Assembly (NCBI GenBank): GCA_022615215.1
Contig: JAKEHD010000155.1
Location: 1-13,261 of the forward strand
Length of the DNA: 13,261 nucleotides
Direction of reading: 5' to 3'
Source: Blastocatellia bacterium
Lineage (GTDB): Bacteria; Acidobacteriota; Blastocatellia; UBA7656
Shown: positions 10,624 to 13,261 of the stretch, one piece after another
Numbering within the stretch: position 1 is the stretch's first letter
How the letters are laid out: every line of letters begins with the position of its first letter
Made by a program: the position numbers and the translations under genes
Notes under the pieces: generated by a model
Told to the model about the DNA's origin: nothing
Database searches by the model: none
Seen by the model: only the letters and a program-made list of their open reading frames with translations

Positions 10624-13260
10624 TCAGCACTCCGAATAGCCGCAGGCGAAGCAGGTCTGGCAGCCTTCCTGCCGCACGAAAGCGGAGTCTCCGCAATTGG
10701 GGCACAGGTCCGCAGATGTTACTACAGGCATTCCCGCCTCAAGCTTCGTCGCTTCCATCGACGGCCCTGTGCCTCTGCTTGCTTCCGATTTGTGTGTCTT
10801 GTCCTCGTCGCCGTAGCTTTTTCCGAGATAATTCTCCGCAAGCGCCTGACCCACCGCATCGGGCAGGCTGAGAACTCGCCGCTTGCCGAAGCCGTAAGAG
10901 CGAGCGCCGCCAATGCCCGTTATCTGTTTGACTATCTCACGCACGCGCTCGACAGGCGAAACGGGTGAAGCCATTCGGAGTATCAGGGACATCAACCGCC
11001 CCATGGCCTCGGCCATAGCCTTGATATCGGAGCCTGCCTTGCCGATCTCCACGAACACCTCGAAGGGCTGTTGCTCTTCGTCCTCGTTCATAGTTATATG
11101 AGCGGTCCCCGAAGGCGTCGCCTTGCTCACGGTGTAGCCGCGTCGCTTATACGGACGCGGACGAACCTTCGGCTGTAGACCTCCTTCGCCACGAACGAGG
11201 TCGACAGGCATCGAGTCGTCATCGATCTCCTCGGCTCGCGCCTCATTCTCGGAAAAGTTCGTGGCCTTCTCTGCATCTCTGCCAGGAGAGTCGCTCGCCT
11301 TTTTATCTTCTTCTTTGAGGTTGAGCACCTGCACATCGCGCGAGCCGTCGCGATAGATAGTGCCGCCCTTGCAGCCCGACTGATAGAGCAGATCGTATAT
11401 GTCGCGCGTCTGTTCGACCGTGTAGGAGTTGGGCAGGTTACACGTTTTTGAAATAGACGAATCGACCCATCGCTGGATGGCCGCCTGCACCTTGACGTGC
11501 TCTTCGGGCGCGAGGTCCATAGCGGTGACGAAATAATCGGGCAATGGTTCCTCCTCGTGCTCCTGCTGCCATTCTTCCATTACCTTTACGCGCTCCTCGT
11601 GCTGGCCGAGGCGAGACTTGCGGACATAGCTCCAGAAATAGAACGGCTCTATTCCGGTCGAGGTGCCTGACATGGTTCCTATCGTGTTATGCGCGACGAC
11701 ACCATTGGCCACATAAGTATTCGTGTCAGGAACGCTGAGGTCGAAGGTAAACGAATGGCCCAGGCCTATATCGGTAACCACATCGAAGAACAGGCGGCCG
11801 TCAAGCAGTCCCGCCGACGGCAATTTGCCGAGCGCGGGATTTGCGCCTGCGAGGTTGCGCCATCGCTCCTGCGTCATTCCGCATCTCAACGCGCCAGAAA
11901 TTTCCTGCCTTATGCCTGTGGACAATCCCTGAGATTCAACATAAAGCTTGCGGAGCAACGATGGAGGAAGACGGTCACCTCGCGCACCCTTATCCTCGCA
12001 GGCCGCAAGCAGTGATTGCTTGCGCTGTCCGGCAAATCCCACCCTCTCGCGGAATCTGATGACTTCCTGGCTGTTGAGCAGACGCACTTCGTGGCGCAGC
12101 CGGTCGCCGTATCGTCCTTCTCCGGGAGCGACGCTGCGGCGAGTCGAGATAATGCCGAGTCCTAGCAGGGCGATCTTCGTCTCTTTTGCCAGCCGCTCGG
12201 ATACCGTCACGAGCGTCACTACGCCATTCGATATGCTGCCATCGCTTTCGAAGAGTCCTCGCAGGAAGGCCGCAACTGTCTGCGCGCCTCCGGCCAAAAC
12301 TGCTTCAGGCATGTGAGCATCGAATGCGTTGGATTTTGCAAGTCCGTTCGCGCGCATCCACCTCGGAATGAAATACGACCCTGCCCACACCATCAAGCAA
12401 TTCCGCCCCGTGTCCTCTAGCGATGGGTCGAGGTTGAAGGTACGGCCTATCAATTCCTGGAGCCTGCCTATCACGTCCGGGTCGGATTCGGAAACTGCTA
12501 TGCCCATCCCTCTACGATCTTTCAAATAGCCGTCTCCCATATAGAACCCGATCAATTCGGCAAGATCGGGAGTCATAGCTTCAGGCAATTGCAGAGTCGA
12601 ATGTCGCCTCTCAGTCGGCACCGGGTCGAGATGCGGCATTTCCGCTCGTCCAAGCCCGCCGCGAGCCAGGACGAGAGTATCGCCCGGTTGAAGTTCTCCC
12701 ATCTGTCTCCATTCGTAATTGCCTTCGCCATCTATGACCCGCACTCTATGCTGCAAAGTCGCTGCCAGGTTGAATCCTCTGCCGGTCGTTATCTCGACGA
12801 CTTCCGTGTAGCCGTTGACATAGAATTTATCGACCGACTCAGGCCCTGAATCCGAATGAGTTGTAAAAGAGACATCCTGCCACTGAGGGCCTTCCGCATC
12901 GCCGAGAGAGGCGACCGGGCGGAGCGCGCCGTCCGCAAACACGAGAGTATCGGGCGTGACGCAGCCGTTCGGAGCCTGCGTCAGCAACGTGACATTGCGC
13001 ACTCCTTTTTCACGAACTGCCTCTCGAACCTCTTCGGGCATCGATTGCATATAACCGGATTGAAGGAACTTCTCTTGGTCGAACATCGGGAAGGGGCCTT
13101 TCTCGGCCGCGATGTCTGATGAAGCGAGATATGCTTCCGACGCGATGAAATGATAGAGACGGTCTATGAACTCGACCGCCTCGTCCGAGCCGTAGCGCAA
13201 GCGGAGGCGTATGAGCATCTCGGCCAGTCCCATGGTGTTAAGTCCCACGCGCCGTTCGGC
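10624..13260 (-). CDS. nrdJ: Class II (adenosylcobalamin-dependent) ribonucleotide reductase, 5' end outside window, interrupted by an intein
   Basis: This enzyme reduces ribonucleotides to deoxyribonucleotides using a B12-generated radical. The gene enters the window in frame (codons for AERR precede VGLNTMGLAEML), so the GTG at 13246-13248 is an internal Val codon and the N-terminus, including the NPC-type radical cysteine, lies upstream. Numbering from that codon: VTLLTQAPNG (86-95) is split from TIGTMSGTSTGIEP by an intein at 96-521. KTCNLPNSYTVEQ and GCKGGTIYRDGSR follow. Then come an acidic, probably flexible linker (about 645-690), a TSCPD-type domain (GTAHITMNEDEEQQPFEVF, FVEIGKAGSD) and a C-terminal CPNCG...CQTCFACGYSEC zinc-ribbon/redox tail. 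The tail and TSCPD domain are typical of NrdJ and exclude class Ia. The gene ends at a strong terminator. The host protein works only after protein splicing. Confidence 0.95.
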   Translation of the reverse strand, partial: AERRVGLNTMGLAEMLIRLRLRYGSDEAVEFIDRLYHFIASEAYLASSDIAAEKGPFPMFDQEKFLQSGYMQSMPEEVREAVREKGVRNVTLLTQAPNGCVTPDTLVFADGALRPVASLGDAEGPQWQDVSFTTHSDSGPESVDKFYVNGYTEVVEITTGRGFNLAATLQHRVRVIDGEGNYEWRQMGELQPGDTLVLARGGLGRAEMPHLDPVPTERRHSTLQLPEAMTPDLAELIGFYMGDGYLKDRRGMGIAVSESDPDVIGRLQELIGRTFNLDPSLEDTGRNCLMVWAGSYFIPRWMRANGLAKSNAFDAHMPEAVLAGGAQTVAAFLRGLFESDGSISNGVVTLVTVSERLAKETKIALLGLGIISTRRSVAPGEGRYGDRLRHEVRLLNSQEVIRFRERVGFAGQRKQSLLAACEDKGARGDRLPPSLLRKLYVESQGLSTGIRQEISGALRCGMTQERWRNLAGANPALGKLPSAGLLDGRLFFDVVTDIGLGHSFTFDLSVPDTNTYVANGVVAHNTIGTMSGTSTGIEPFYFWSYVRKSRLGQHEERVKVMEEWQQEHEEEPLPDYFVTAMDLAPEEHVKVQAAIQRWVDSSISKTCNLPNSYTVEQTRDIYDLLYQSGCKGGTIYRDGSRDVQVLNLKEEDKKASDSPGRDAEKATNFSENEARAEEIDDDSMPVDLVRGEGGLQPKVRPRPYKRRGYTVSKATPSGTAHITMNEDEEQQPFEVFVEIGKAGSDIKAMAEAMGRLMSLILRMASPVSPVERVREIVKQITGIGGARSYGFGKRRVLSLPDAVGQALAENYLGKSYGDEDKTHKSEASRGTGPSMEATKLEAGMPVVTSADLCPNCGDSAFVRQEGCQTCFACGYSEC
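11686..12963 (-). mobile_element. Intein with LAGLIDADG homing endonuclease, inserted in nrdJ
   Basis: The 426-residue insert splits the conserved reductase segment APNG/TIGTMSG. It begins with cysteine (CVTPDTLVFADG, block A; codon 12961-12963), has the block B histidine in ATLQHRVRV, and ends with block F (FTFDLSVPDTNTYVANG) and block G VVAHN (Asn codon 11686-11688), followed by Thr as the +1 residue. Cys, block B His, penultimate His and terminal Asn are all present, so splicing should work. In the middle are two LAGLIDADG-type helices, LIGFYMGDGYL (about 232-242 of the visible product) and FLRGLFESDGSIS (about 328-340). The acidic residues in MGDG and ESDG are intact, so the nuclease may still cut an intein-free allele. 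It is an in-frame selfish element. Confidence 0.95.
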
Positions 13261-13261
13261 C

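Noticed and set aside
11686..12963. Intein region as an independent endonuclease gene or a frameshifted insertion
   Set aside because: The frame is continuous with both reductase halves and has no start signal of its own; splice-junction residues are exact.
13246..13248. GTG as the true start of the ribonucleotide reductase
   Set aside because: The frame stays open to the window edge with AERR before it, and class II enzymes continue with conserved sequence upstream of this point, so it is an internal valine.

Overview
The window looks like a piece of a moderately GC-rich Gram-negative-type chromosome. It carries a glycan or amino-sugar biosynthesis operon next to unrelated housekeeping genes. 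No rRNA, tRNA, transposase or CRISPR array is visible. The phylum cannot be fixed from this sequence. A B12-dependent ribonucleotide reductase with an intein, degenerate heptamer repeats and a tiny basic protein would fit an environmental bacterium such as an acidobacterium, but this is a weak guess.

Region 1 (1-7999, minus strand) is one tightly packed ten-gene operon, transcribed from about 8122 towards position 1 and leaving the window inside an acyl carrier protein gene. Order of transcription: WbpD/WlbB-like amino-sugar N-acetyltransferase, four-helix EamA/SMR-type membrane protein, Gfo/Idh/MocA sugar oxidoreductase, DegT/DnrJ/EryC1-type PLP aminotransferase, an unrecognised 357-residue two-domain alpha/beta protein, a second left-handed beta-helix acyltransferase, SAM methyltransferase, VOC-family protein, FkbH-like HAD/acyltransferase, acyl carrier protein. 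Five junctions are 4-base ATGA overlaps. The first half matches the oxidise, transaminate, acetylate logic of 3-amino (2,3-diamino) nucleotide sugars. The second half resembles the FkbH/ACP machinery that loads a glyceryl unit onto an ACP. My main inference is that the operon makes an amino sugar decorated with an unusual ACP-derived, possibly methylated, acyl group.

Region 2 (8000-8709) is a 710-base spacer between divergent genes. It holds a candidate minus-strand promoter, GCTCCC repeats, a 15-bp perfect hairpin, a 58-bp nested palindromic element, and heptanucleotide repeats like cyanobacterial STRR sequences.

Region 3 (8710-9876, plus) is a complete M20-family metallopeptidase. Facing it, with its end 5 bases away, is an orphan C-terminal scrap of an SbcC/Rad50-like ATPase (9882-10086, minus).

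Region 4 (10326-10484, plus) encodes a 52-residue very basic protein. A strong hairpin terminator separates it from the convergent class II ribonucleotide reductase gene (10624-13260, minus). That gene lacks its 5' end in the window and is interrupted in frame by a 426-residue intein with a LAGLIDADG homing-endonuclease domain.
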